DNA from: Oikopleura dioica
Lineage: Eukaryota > Chordata > Appendicularia > Copelata > Oikopleuridae
Reading direction: 5' to 3'
Length of the DNA: 64,000 nucleotides
Assembly (NCBI GenBank): GCA_907165135.1
Contig: OU015570.1
Span: 992,001 to 1,056,000 of the forward strand
Part shown: positions 53,650 to 64,000 of the stretch, piece after piece
Numbering within the stretch: the stretch's first letter is position 1
Layout: the number at the start of each line of letters is the position of its first letter
Position numbers and translations under genes: made by a program
Notes under the pieces: model-generated
Database searches by the model: none
What the model saw: only the letters and a program-made list of their open reading frames with translations
What the model was told of the DNA's origin: nothing

Positions 53650-56461
53650 ATGAGAGTTTTAAAATCGCTCAAAAGACTTGACGGGGAAAAAGCACATCAA
53701 ATACCCGCTCTGATTCTGCTCTGGCAAAACCATCTGACACAAATTTCGAAAAGTGGCAACGACTATCGGTTCCTTCTTCAGGGCATTAGCCATCTCCCAT
53801 CATTTAAATTCATCAACGTTAATTTAGTTTTTAGAATTCTAGCATTGTTTTGTTTCTTTTTTATTTTTGCTTTCATCTTATGTGACAAAAACGAAGAAAG
53901 AGGAAAAAATGGAATGGCTGTTTACTGATCGAGAATCAAAGGGTTTATATTGATTGTGACAGTATTTCAATCAATTAAACTTTTGTTCGACGTCAAAAAA
54001 GCCACAATCGACGAGAGAGAAAGAGATAGAGAAGAGAAATAACGCGCTACAGTATGACTAAACAAGTCTTTGATTATTCAGCGAGATGCTTTCAAACAAA
54101 TTTCGCTAAATGATAAAGCTTGGATAGTCAGCTTAGCGACAAACGACATTCAATTCAAACCCTATTATGAAAATAATGAAATAAAGAAACGAAGCGATGC
54201 TCCATTTATCCACATTAACACCCTTATCACGGACCTCTATCACGGTTTGGTTTTTCGACAGTTGAAAAGAAATAAGAAACTAACAGAAATAAGACTCCTT
54301 TCAGTTGATTGAAGTTAACGGATTTTTTGTTGGACATTTGCTGAATTGTGAAAGTTTTCAATTATAAATTGGCAAAATCCAATTCGTGGCGGATTTTTTT
54401 CGTAGCTTTGGGCGTGTTTTTCATTTTTTCTAGGCTTACTATAACTTATAGTCTATAAGATAACGAGTTTCATTATGGGACGGCTGAGATTTTCGGAATT
54501 CAATGATTCACGGGGCGCCGATGTCTACTGTGCTTACAGTGAAATACTGGAATTCCTGTCCACATGTGGAGAAACTGGCTTTGACTCTGATGAGAAAGAA
54601 ATCGAAAAAGCACTTGCTTTTGGATGCGCATCAAAAATAATGTCTACGCTTTTCAATGGATATCTTTTAAATGGAGAAGTCAAGAAGGTGCAAGGTCCAA
54701 AGCGATCTCATCCTGTGTGCTTATTGTGTCTCTTCCTCAATCCCTCGCTCAAAAACTGTACGTTTTCGCCAACAGTCAAAAAGCTAAAATCATCAAGCCT
54801 GGCTTTTTAAGTAGGTACCCGCTGAAAACAATAAGTGATCGATTTCCTATCCCTTTTTGAACAAAACTTTGTGACAATAGTAAACAAGTACCCAAAAATT
54901 CGATTCCGAGCTCAAAATTTCGAAAAAAGTTCATCTTCCGGTCACTAGAGGTCATCAAAGTTCAAAAAAATCAGTTTTCTTTTTTGGCTGCAGGGATGTG
55001 CCTTTTGCTTTTTTTTCGAGTGCGGTGCGGTGCGAAGTGCGATTTTTTTTGCGGGTTTTTCTGCGGTGCGAAGTGCGATTTTTTCAAATTTTTCTTCGCA
55101 GTGCGACGCAGAGTGCGAAGTGCGAAATGTGGAAACAAATTGCGGAAATTTTTGCGATAGTGCGAAAAGTGCGGAAGTGCGAAAGTGCGAAGTGCGGAAA
55201 ATAAATGAAAAGTGCGAAAAAATTGCGATTTTTTGAGAGAGTAGGAAAAATGAATAAAAATCACCGAAAATTTCTCCCACGCCCCGAATAGAAATAATTT
55301 TAAAAACTTCCAATCATAACCATTATTGAGGTTTAAACAATGATGATTTGAATTTTTTTGTGGGTGGGGTTGGGGACAGAACTGAGCTTGATCAACTCAG
55401 AGTTCAAAGCCTTTGTCAAGCCCCTTAAACTTAAAAATCATGGAACGGGGCTGAGACGGCCCAAAAAGACAAAAATTTACAGAAATTGTCTGCAAATGGA
55501 CCGCAAAATCCGCAAAGTGCGAAGTGCGATGAAGGTTGAATAGTGCGGGATACGACTGCGAAAAGAATCGCACTTTTCAAAAATTTTGCGGAAAGTGCGA
55601 AGTGCGGTGCGATGAAAAATATCAGGTCTGAGTGCGGTGCGAAGTGCGAAATTTCCGTAATCGCACCTCGCACTGCGAAGTTTAGTGCGGAATCCGCACT
55701 GCGAAGGCACATCCCTGCAGCTTTTTCAAAAAAGCCTTCAACAGTCATGCTTTTTTCCGCGAAAATGGAAAACGAATTCGCGATTTGGCTGATTCAGAAG
55801 GATGGAAGCAGCTTGCCATGAAAAATATTAGATTGACGGACAGAATTCTGAGCTCTGGTTATGATTCGATGGAGACGGAGCATGTTCAAATTGAAGATGA
55901 TGATGCAGATTCTGATGATGACTACAGTAAAGGAAGAGTTCGAAAAATCATTTTTCTAAATGTCTGAACAACAAAAATCAACTCTTTTCAAGGCAGTAGC
56001 CAGCCAAGTTTGGCTTCAAAGAGTTCTATTGACGAAGAAATCGTTCGTTATGATGCTGCATGTGATGAGCAATTGAGAGTCATTTGGTCCGCGGCAAAAG
56101 CTCAATTTTCCGACAATGTTCCAAATTTTACTTCTAAACGTCTCCTTAGCTATTGGACAAGTCCATATGTTCAATTAGTTATGCCACGGTTGGCGCGATG
56201 TGCAGAAAAAGTATCGTAGAAAAAGTATTTTTGAAAACTATCATTTTTATTTAAGGTCTTGTATATTCCAAGTTCATCCTCAGGGCTCGAACGCGAGTTT
56301 TCTTTTTTATCACAAATTACGAAGAATCCTAACCGAAATCAAATTCAATGTGAAACCTGTCTACAACTCCGACAATTCGCGACATCAACAGAATTTGAGG
56401 AATTTATCATTAAAGTTTGTAAAGAAGAAAACATCGAGCTGGATTTGTCATTCTTCGATTA
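53650..56461 (+). pseudogene. hAT-family transposase remnant with introns
   Basis: The 3' exons are the clearest. About 55757-55928 ends in an acidic DDDADSDDDY and is joined by a ~65-bp GT-AG intron to 55994-56210 (EEIVRYDAACDEQLRVIW..LLSYWTS), then a 46-bp intron, then SSGLEREFSFLSQI..LDLSFFD to the stop at 56459-56461. This is the hAT C-terminal dimerisation domain. Upstream, LKSLKRLDGEKAHQIPALIL (53650-) and CLFLNPSLKNCTF (54715-54765) resemble hAT core segments. The gene is split by a MITE at 54991-55717. Confidence 0.6.
54991..55717. mobile_element. MITE of GTGCGAAGTGCGG repeats
   Basis: Ends CAGGGATGTGCC and GGCACATCCCTG. The arms are filled with AGTGCGAAGTGCGG-type tandem units in both orientations. 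The centre (55360-55420) contains a piece resembling the env-like remnant at 36477-36520. A CAGGG start suits hAT, but no 8-bp duplication is clear. Confidence 0.65.
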
Positions 56462-56530
56462 GCCGAAATTACAGTCACTGTCAAACAAGAACCAATCGAA
56501 GAAAGCATATTTATCATTTGAAATTGTATT

Positions 56531-56825
56531 CTACTGATGGGGTGTTTGATAGCGGAATTTCCATCAGAGCGCTGTGACGAATCAGAGTGCCTATCTCAAG
56601 CGGGCCTGAGTTAGGCTAGTGAGGCCAGCTACCACACATTTTCTTGGTCGGCGCTCTGATTCGTCAGATGTTGGAAAAACGGGTTACGTGAATCTTATGG
56701 AAAATTCGAGAAAAATTATACGGACGAATCAGAGCGCCCGTCAGTGGGATGTCTGGTTACTAGCCTTACAAGCCCAAACCAGGCTCCGATGAGATTTTTT
56801 CCGCTATCCAACACCCCATCAGTAG
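56531..56825. mobile_element. 295-bp inverted-repeat MITE
   Basis: Ends CTACTGATGGGGTGTT..AACACCCCATCAGTAG, with subterminal ATAGCGGAA and CATCAGAGCGC / GACGAATCAGAGCGC repeats. It lies just past the hAT transposase stop. No target duplication seen. Confidence 0.65.
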
Positions 56826-57179
56826 TGTTAAAATGATCAATAAATTCAAAATAAAAATGAAAAAAAAAATTGGCCAAAAATGAGTGAACAGTGAACAGGA
56901 CTTTCAAATCGCTGTTCACTCCAGAGTGAACATTGAACAGGGGTTTTCGGCAGATTTCGAACCCTGGTCTCTACTACTTTATGTCTGCGCTCGCTTTTTC
57001 TCGTGCCGTGTAACCCACCGTATAGCCGTGCCCTAGCGCTGGCATAACCTTTCTTAGGTTTTTTGATTCAAGACTTTTCTCGTTACTTGGGGCTACCCCC
57101 GGCTTGGAGCCTCACAACGCTAGTTTTACCCCCGATTGCCTTTGAGCTACACCTTCGCTCCCCTCATTTCACGACTGTT

Positions 57180-59008
57180 CGATAGTCGGTCCCATTACCA
57201 ACCGACCAACACCGTATTTAACCGACCACAAGAGCATCTCATATGTGTTCCAACAGAAGAAGTTGAAGGCGTCGTTGCCAGTGCGGGTCTTGAAAATGTT
57301 TATGGGGCTACCCGGACTATGTCGCAAATGTCGCGAATGTCGCAATTTTGAAAAAAAAACAATTGTTCTAGAAAATATAACAAAATTGCCAAATTATCAA
57401 AAATTGTCATTTTTGACGCGAAAATATGCTGGAATTTCGTAAAAACGAAAAATATTGAAACGGTCATAAGTCAGTGCCCGCTCCGCGGGTTTACTGGTAG
57501 GAAACTCCTTGATTTGGCAGGTTACACATCTGTTTTTACGCCCCTACTGTTCCTAGGAACCCGAAAAATTCTCATTTTCTAGAGTGTTTTTGTTTTCAAT
57601 TTTATTATTTTTTTTTGCTGCGACATTCGCGACATTCGCGAAATTCGCGACATTCGCAACATAGTCCGGGAGTCCCTGTTTATGAGACTCAGTCGTTTTG
57701 ACGTGGCCTGTATCAAGCACGCGGGAAATGAGATCTTGCGATTATCGCTGCTGATGCGTTGTCTAGAGTCTTCAAGAATTCCGAGTTCAACGACTTTGAC
57801 GATAGTGACGACGATAAGGGTAAAGTGTGTTTTAAGTGGTTCTAACACCGCGCACGCAAATCGGCGCCTTGCTAAAGATGACTCAGTACAATCTCCGCTC
57901 AAATGCTAGAAATCAGCAAAAAGAACGCGTTTTTGTCGTTTATGGAGTTGGTAACACGTACAAAATGATTCATAGGCTATAAATTATAGGGCACAACTTA
58001 GCGATGAGTACATCCTAAATCAAATTCATCTTAAGAAGCTCACTCAGCATGGGAACGGACTTAATAATGCTGAAAATGGCGCATACCGATCTCAACTATT
58101 TCTACCCGACGATCTTGCGCACTATCTTTGTAGCTTTGTGCACGTGAGCATGGGACATCGTGAATCCGAAGCGCTGGCAACAATCTTTTCGCGAAATTTC
58201 GCTGCGCGAAACAATCAGATAATCACCAATTATATTTGCACAGGATGCTCTAGTTGTGTTATGGACCATAAGTTATGGTCAAGCAAAAACCACCGCTCAA
58301 CTCCTGCGAGCGACCACGGCCAAATATCGTTTGTGTTTCTTGGGCTAACACGTTTATGAACATCACTGACATGGGTGCTCCAGATGATCAAGGCAATCGA
58401 TACGTGCTTGGGATTTTTGACTCTCTCACGCATTTTTTCGTCGCTGCTCCAATAGAAAAAAACCCGCAAGAAGTGTCGCTAAAACCTTTGCTACACTTCT
58501 ACTCTGTCAAAATGTCACAAACTGTCGTATCATAACGGACAATGACGCCACTTTCCAAGCGATCGAGCTACTGCTGAAGAAGTTTCACATTACTGTTGGA
58601 TTTATCAGTCCCAATTCACCGGCAGGCAATCGCATAGAAAGGTGCTGGCAAAAACTAAAGATCAAGAGTCAAAGAACTGAATTGTCATGTGATGCTTAGT
58701 CCCATGAGCTCTGTTATCTTGTGTTCTTGGTAAACAGATCTCCGTCAAAGAGTGTTAATTTTCTGAGCGAGTGTTTGGCTGATAGAAGCCTCCTTCTATC
58801 GATTTTTCAAACTTCGAAATACGAAGATCTACAGACCTACAATCCGACGGCCTGGTTTATCTCGGGCTGGTCGCGAGCCTTGGGAGTTGAACTTTCTCGG
58901 CCAGAAATGAAGAAGTTTTTGAACTCAGAACAGCCGCTTCTGAAGGCTGTTGAACTCAAACCAGGAACTGAAAAATTTTTTTCGGCGTCCCTAACACCAC
59001 GAAACTAA
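57180..59008 (+). pseudogene. pol: Gypsy RNase H-integrase remnant
   Basis: RNase H end: TDHKSISYVFQQKKL (57215-57300), interrupted by 57305-57676, then FDVACIKHAGNEI and, in another frame, ADALSR (57755-57780). Integrase: LFLPDDLAHYLCSFVHVSMG with H..H and CTGCSSC (58090-58260), DDQGNRYVLGIFDSLTHFF (58385-58440), then ITDNDATF and SPAGNRIERCWQKL (58535-58660) for the second Asp and the Glu. A C-terminal part ends at 59008. At least four frame changes make it non-functional. It is a different lineage from the 8.5-kb element. Confidence 0.75.
57305..57676. mobile_element. 372-bp element with 8-bp TSD in RNase H
   Basis: Ends GGGCTACCCGGACTATGT and, reversed, GGGACTCCCGGACTATGT. TGTTTATG on both sides (57297-57304, 57677-57684). 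ATGTCGCGAATGTCGC repeats lie in both arms. The host RNase H reading resumes across it. Confidence 0.85.
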
Positions 59009-59009
59009 A

Positions 59010-60860
59010 ACCACGGTAATTTAAACTTTTGTTCAAAGGCCAAGCTACCTACTATGACCATGAAACTACAGGCGGGTTGCTTCGAATTCAAAACTACTTA
59101 AAGGCGCAGCTTGCGGCGTAATATCAGATTTTTGATGCCTCTCCCGAAATCGGATAAAATTCAATTTACTGGCTGTTCCAAAATTTTGGTAATAGAATTT
59201 CTTCTCCTTGAACCTCAGAATTGTATTTAATAGAAATAAAATTACAAAATTTTCCAGGGAAAATTTTCAGACCGATATCTTTATTTATCTGATTTTTTCA
59301 TAAAATAATGATAGCATGACTTGAAGGAGCCACGTTGCTGGATGGCGGAATCCTTGAAGAACGCGCTTGAGGCGTAACATAAATCGACTTCTTTCGCACC
59401 CACTACATACGACTAGTTCGCGCTACGCCACTTGATATTTATGCGAATCTGACCTTCTAAGACTGTAGCCGAACTGCTTTCCTGGAACGACCTGCGAGCA
59501 AAAAAGACGTGCACGGAGAAACGACAAGTTGAGATCGCTGCGAATTCAATATTTTATTGGTAGAAACATACCGTCAATGTCTTGAAGAGATCTTGACAGA
59601 AGCTGAGCGGATGACGCTACAAAGACGCGATCATCACAGTGGCGCGTCTCATGTGTTCGGCCTCGTGAAGTTAGCTCTGGAAAGTCATAATACTTACAGT
59701 GGATATGGTCGATTCCGCAGATTTTTTTTACCAATTTCGCTGAAATCCGTGGAATTGACGACTTTGCCAGAATTCCACAGTTTTTTGACAAAAAGACCAT
59801 CCTGATGTCAGAATTCATATTTTTGTTTCGCCAGAAATACATATTTTTGAGTAAGTATGAAAGTGAGAATTTTTACTTCTCATTTTCCGTGCTCTTTTCA
59901 CTCGGAAGAAAATGCATTTGATGAAATATCGTCAAAAATATAGATTAAAGTTGCCTAAATAGCTCGAACAAACAAATTGGTTCGTTTTAACAGTAAAAAT
60001 CTCAGCGGGCGCTCGAGTATGCCAGACTTAATCCCGTGTCAGGTGCAACTGAGTCGTGATAAAACTTCCAAATTTGCACAAAATACTAAGAAGGCATAAA
60101 TCAATCCACATTTAAAATTTCAAATTTATCGGATTTATAGTTTTGGAATACCGAGCCCCTAAAGTCTTAAATGACATTGGAATGTACGATTCGTCCCACG
60201 CGGTTAAAAAATTAGGAAAGTCAAGGTTAGGGTGACTTGTAGTTTGTCTGCTTAAAATGCCTATTTTTAAATGAGTCCTTGGTATTGGACCCAGGCGTCA
60301 CTTCAGAGGAGGTATCCTGGGGGTGAGACCCAGGCGTCACTTTTGTAATGAATATTGGGTCTGAGGCTAATTGTATACTCAGGGTCCACGCCCAACAAAA
60401 AGCTACCCGAAATAATGCTCGGAATATAGGATTCGGATTATCAGTTCAAGCTCAAGTAGACTCGGATAAGCAGCCAGGGAGACGACAGCACCATGACCCA
60501 GAAAAGAAGTGGGAGTTGATACGGGCGTAAGAGAGCGAGTCATTTAAGCAGCCGGTTAAGGTACTCGTAGAAAGAAGTTCTCAACAAGCAACCAGAAAAA
60601 TTTGACTCGCAATACAAAGCGACTCTCGCTAGAAATCGTGAACTACAAAAAAGTCGCGCGTTGAATTTGCGCAGTCTTCACCTAAAAATCCGAATTCAAT
60701 GTTTTAACAACCGATTGAAAATTTTTTTCTCGAAATTCGGAGGTACAAAGCCTCTTCATGTGGCATTTAGTTTCATTTGGGCTCAGTCATCACACGCCGA
60801 AAGCTCCATGATTTGCCCCCAGTTCACTCGAGTTTTGCCCAGCACCTCTCTTAGCAGGAG
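59010..60860. other. No supportable gene
   Basis: Short open frames only. A duplicated word GACCCAGGCGTCACTT occurs at about 60288 and 60326. A segment at 60170-60215 resembles 46115-46155 in reverse orientation (TTAACCGCGTGGGAC). I could not assign either. Confidence 0.45.
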
Positions 60861-61743
60861 TGTAGGAGTTCCTGCATAGTCTTGATAGGGATTTCTACTC
60901 TGCTGCCCTCTGCTGGGGCCGCTGTGTCACACAGCCTGTGTGCATGATATATCATCAACTTCATACTCTGCAATAAACAAGAATTGAAAACGAATGAGAT
61001 TGACAATGGCTTACCGGACTAAATTTCAGCCATTTTTTCTAGCTTAATTTAGCAGTAATATGGCCTATTTTTGGAAAGCCCAAGACCTGGGCTTTCATTT
61101 GGTACCCATATCGAGGGGGTAAGGTTATGCCCGCAAGGCAATTTTGAGGCCGGAAGTACAAAAATAGGCACTAGAACTCTTGCATAAAATTTTTCGATGC
61201 ATTTAGGAGATCAAGAGCATTCGACAGTCAAGTAATAAGAAAGCTCATGCTCTGAGCTTTCTATAGAGCCCAAAAATCTAGCTGCCAGTCGGTCTGTGGC
61301 CTCCAGCGAGCGCTAGACGTCCAATTTTGGTGCCAAAATTTCGCTAAAATTAAAGACAATTCCACAAAAAGTGGCAAAAATGGGGAAATAGGTATTAAAA
61401 TTGATTATTGATTTTCATAAACCCGTTGGCAGCTAGATTTCTTGGGCTCTATAGAAAGCTCAGAGTTTGAGCTTTCTAACAAACCGACTGTCGAATGTTC
61501 TAGATCGCCTAAATGCATCGAAAAATTTGATGCAAGAGTTCTAGTGCCTATTTTTGTACTTCCGGCCTCAAAATTGCCTTGCGGGCATAACCTAACTCCC
61601 TCGATATGGGTACCAAATGAAAGCCCAGGTCTTGGGCTTTCCAAAAATAGGCCATATTACTGCTAAAATAAGCTAGAAAAATGGCTGAAATTTAGTCCGG
61701 TAAGCCAAGAGATTGTGTTAAAGACAAGCAGGTCACTCCAACA
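60861..61743 (+). repeat. Candidate 5' LTR of a third gypsy element (with insertion)
   Basis: Starts TGTAGGAG and ends CTCCAACA, matching inverted LTR termini. It has an AATAAAC signal at ~60971, is followed two bases later by a PBS and 56 nt after that by the gag start. Without the inserted inverted repeat (61007-61706) it would be only ~183 bp. The partner LTR lies outside the window, so borders are provisional. Confidence 0.5.
61007..61706. mobile_element. 700-bp inverted-repeat element
   Basis: Arms of ~275 bp, roughly 93% complementary by eye, start GGCTTACCGGACTAAATTTC. GAGATTG occurs close to both ends (60996 region and 61709), a possible imprecise target duplication. No coding sequence. 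Confidence 0.75.
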
Positions 61744-61745
61744 AT

Positions 61746-61757
61746 TGGTGACTGAAG
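61746..61757 (+). promoter_or_regulatory. Candidate primer-binding site
   Basis: TGGTGACTGAAG, two bases after the candidate LTR. It agrees with TGGTGACTGAG of the element at 8543-14923 over its first ten bases, linking the two as one retrotransposon lineage. Confidence 0.65.
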
Positions 61758-61812
61758 TAAAGAACTCGCAACCCCAGACTGCTAGACCAGTACTACTGGC
61801 CTGTGGCGAAAC

Positions 61813-64000
61813 ATGAGGTACACCTACTCAATAACCAGTCTTGATGTGAAACTTCTGGATGCAATCGGAGACAAGGAGGCGACTCTCAGAGGAAAAACAA
61901 CACAGATGTTCTGAACTTCCTGAAAAACAAATATGAGGACAATGCTGGAATAACGAGAGTCCCGATTCGGTTTCCTACAAGTTTGCTTGCCGGAATGTTG
62001 GAATTCTATGATCTGGAACTACATCGACTCGTTGCAGCACCGAAGGACAAGTACCCGAAGTCTGCCTGCTACTATCTTGAAGCCCCAGATCAAATGACGG
62101 AAATGGCGAAAATCATAGAAGCCATGGATAAGCTTGATGAAAACCTCAGGAAAATGATACGATTGAAGAAAATTGTTGAAGTGACACTTGTGAGTAAAGA
62201 AGATTTGGATGATTTGGCGTACAAAGCAGAGAAGTGCTTAGAAGATCAAAAACAGAAGGCTCATGAGGTAAAACAACAAATGGATGTGACGTGCCTCTTT
62301 GAGAATTTCGAAGCGGAACAGGCTGCTACATTGGAGAAGATTCAGCTCGAGGTGGTTAAGAATCAAACGATGTATGAGGAAAATATTGCAAATTTACGTC
62401 AAGTCGTTCAAGAGCTAGAAGATGAATTGAGTCACGATACTGAGAGAACTCGAGAGTTGGAAGCTGAAAATCGGAACCTGAAGGAGAGATATCGAGAGAC
62501 GCTGGAAAGGAACGGAGATCTCCAAGAAGAGCTACGGAGGAAGAATGATGAACGAGGAGAGACCTTCATTCAGAAGATCAAACGTCAAATTACTCCAACC
62601 CGCAAAGCACCTGGTGTTGCGTCAGTAGGGCAATCAACTCCGGTTGAACCGACGACGCAGAGAGTCGGACAGACGAGCGACCCTGCGCGAACCGCGACCG
62701 CAGTGTCGACGCAACAACCAATCAGTGGCACAATTAGTGGTGCAATTAGTGGTCAACCGCAAGACGGGAGAAACACCAGGGTTCAATTCGAGAGACATCG
62801 TGAAAAGGCTCGTTAAGAAATCACTAGCTTCCTCAATGATCTATCGGATAAAAATAAGAGTCTGAATGCTTCGATGAGGAGTGAAGCTGAGGTGAGGATG
62901 GATCTTGATCTGGAACGACGTGGACGGAGTCGAGAAAGACGCTCTTGCGAACTGGCACATCAAACTTGATGTCGAAACTCACCGGGTGGCCGTAATCAGG
63001 CGCGGAGTAATGAACGTGAGTCGATATGGATAGACGACAGACCACTCTCTCGGGATCGAAATCACCGTCCTCTACGTTACGCGCCTTATAAGGGACGACG
63101 TGAGGAATACCGGGATGAGTCGCGACCGCGAGAGTATGGAGACGTGGCTTCAAGAAGGGAAGTTGGAAGAATGCAAGAAAAATCCTACTTTAAAACATCC
63201 ATTAAACCTCCGACTTGGGAGAAGGGCTCATCTCATGCGCAGAGAATCAGCAATCTTAATGACTTTATCGACAAGTTATATGTGTTTCGAATGGTTACGC
63301 CGATGAATGACTATGAGATAATCTACTCAGCACTGGAGAAGAGTGACAGAATGGATATTTTTCGTGAGTTGACGCCTCAAAGCAGAAATAACGTTGACAT
63401 TTTCGTTGCTCACTTGAGAAGAGCGCATGAAGGATCAGCAATGAAGCAGCGAGCAAATCTTGATAACATCAAACAGGGCTCAACAGAGTCACCGCTGAGC
63501 TTCTTTATGAGGTGCATTCGAGAGTATTACCTTGCAAGGGACATGTCTCCGCCAGGACCAGCCGAGATCTATGATGACGACAGACAGATGGATCTGATCC
63601 ATCTTTTATGAGGGTTGAAGCAGCCGAGAGTGGCAGAACATGTTCGGCTGAATACGAAGAGAGTTGAATTTGCAATGCTTGGCAACTTAGCAAATGAAGC
63701 GGCGGAGGCAATGGAACAGACAACTCAGTACATGACGAATATAAGAGTCAACGAAGAACGAGATCCGAGGACACTTAAGTGCTTCAGGTGTGGCATGAAA
63801 GGTCATACAAAACATGAGTGCATGGCGAGCCCAAAGCAAAGAGGGCGATACAAGAGAAGTCTGAGTAGGTCACGCCGACAAGCTACTCCGTATCCTAAGC
63901 AATCAAACAGAGAGAACGACAAAAGTGCTTCGAGGAATCGAAAAGACAACTACGGAGACCAGAAGAGTGATCGTGATAAACGAGAGAGAAGCAATTCTCG
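61813..64000 (+). pseudogene. gag: Gypsy gag, broken, runs off the window
   Basis: ATG 61813 (MRYTYSITSL), one frame change near 61900, then a long frame with a coiled coil (~62200-62560) and a Q/T/S-rich part to TAA 62814. An Arg/Ser/Glu-rich linker follows with another stop near 62967, then a capsid-like region (TSIKPPTWEKG..FIDKLYVFRMV..IIYSALEKSDR) to TGA 63609, and in the same frame a CCHC knuckle C-x2-C-x4-H-x4-C (63780-63821), followed by an Arg-rich tail. Unlike the gag at 12978-14318 it has the classical knuckle. Confidence 0.75.

Noticed and set aside
54998-55236. Cys/Arg/Ser-rich small proteins near 55 kb
   Set aside because: They are translations of GTGCGAAGTGCGG tandem repeats in a MITE.
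61405-61666. ORFs on both strands at 61.4-61.7 kb
   Set aside because: They are mirror-image frames in the arms of an inverted repeat.

Overview
The window reads as animal nuclear DNA that is almost entirely transposable-element sequence: AT-rich, no bacterial operons, no rRNA or tRNA genes seen, and short GT-AG introns of about 46-140 bp. Ty3/gypsy elements, one with an envelope-like gene, together with very small introns, recall the Tor elements of larvacean tunicates (Oikopleura). That placement is an inference from architecture and is not proven here. I found no clearly single-copy, intact host gene.

Layout. 1-8.5 kb: non-coding DNA with a 9-bp-TSD element (2325-3381) carrying a mirrored 21-bp minisatellite, ATCC-rich repeats, an 8-bp-TSD element (4511-5061) and a long foldback element (5.7-6.6 kb). 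8543-14923: a near-complete Ty3/gypsy element on the minus strand with TG..CA LTRs and an ACTT target duplication. Its gag ends in a CCCH zinc finger, gag and pol are in one frame separated by a single UGA followed by CUA, and pol has a protease and a complete-looking DD35E integrase but lacks most of RT/RNase H. 16.5-20 kb: nested DNA transposons. 20.6-23.5 kb: the 3' half of a second copy of the same gypsy lineage, with an array of covarying hairpins, interrupted by a TA-flanked element. 25.8-28.1 kb: a gypsy remnant whose protease is split by a 1.2 kb TIR element. 28.9-32.2 kb: a Penelope-like element (RT plus GIY-YIG) split by a pogo-type element and by an 8-bp-TSD foldback. 34-40.5 kb: MITEs nested several deep, plus an env-like and accessory ORF remnant on the minus strand.

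The centrepiece is 40.5-52.6 kb. An envelope-like gene of a retroelement is cut by a 9738-bp element (42547-52284) with ~204-bp near-identical terminal inverted repeats and a 9-bp duplication (CGGATAGAA), the signature of a Mutator-like element (MULE). On the plus strand it carries a FLYWCH-like finger ORF, MULE transposase pieces and a ULP1/C48 cysteine protease. On the minus strand, interleaved with these, it carries intron-containing fragments resembling CDC6, mitochondrial-type ClpX and coiled-coil protein(s). It therefore looks like a Pack-MULE-type gene carrier in an animal genome.

53-64 kb: a hAT transposase remnant (46-bp and ~65-bp introns) with a nested MITE; a gypsy RNase H-integrase remnant split by an 8-bp-TSD element; and the start of another gypsy element with a candidate 5' LTR, the same PBS as the first element, and a broken gag ending in a classical CCHC knuckle. 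Many elements have sharp ends and TSDs, so the insertion order can be read directly. All homology calls are from motifs read by eye.
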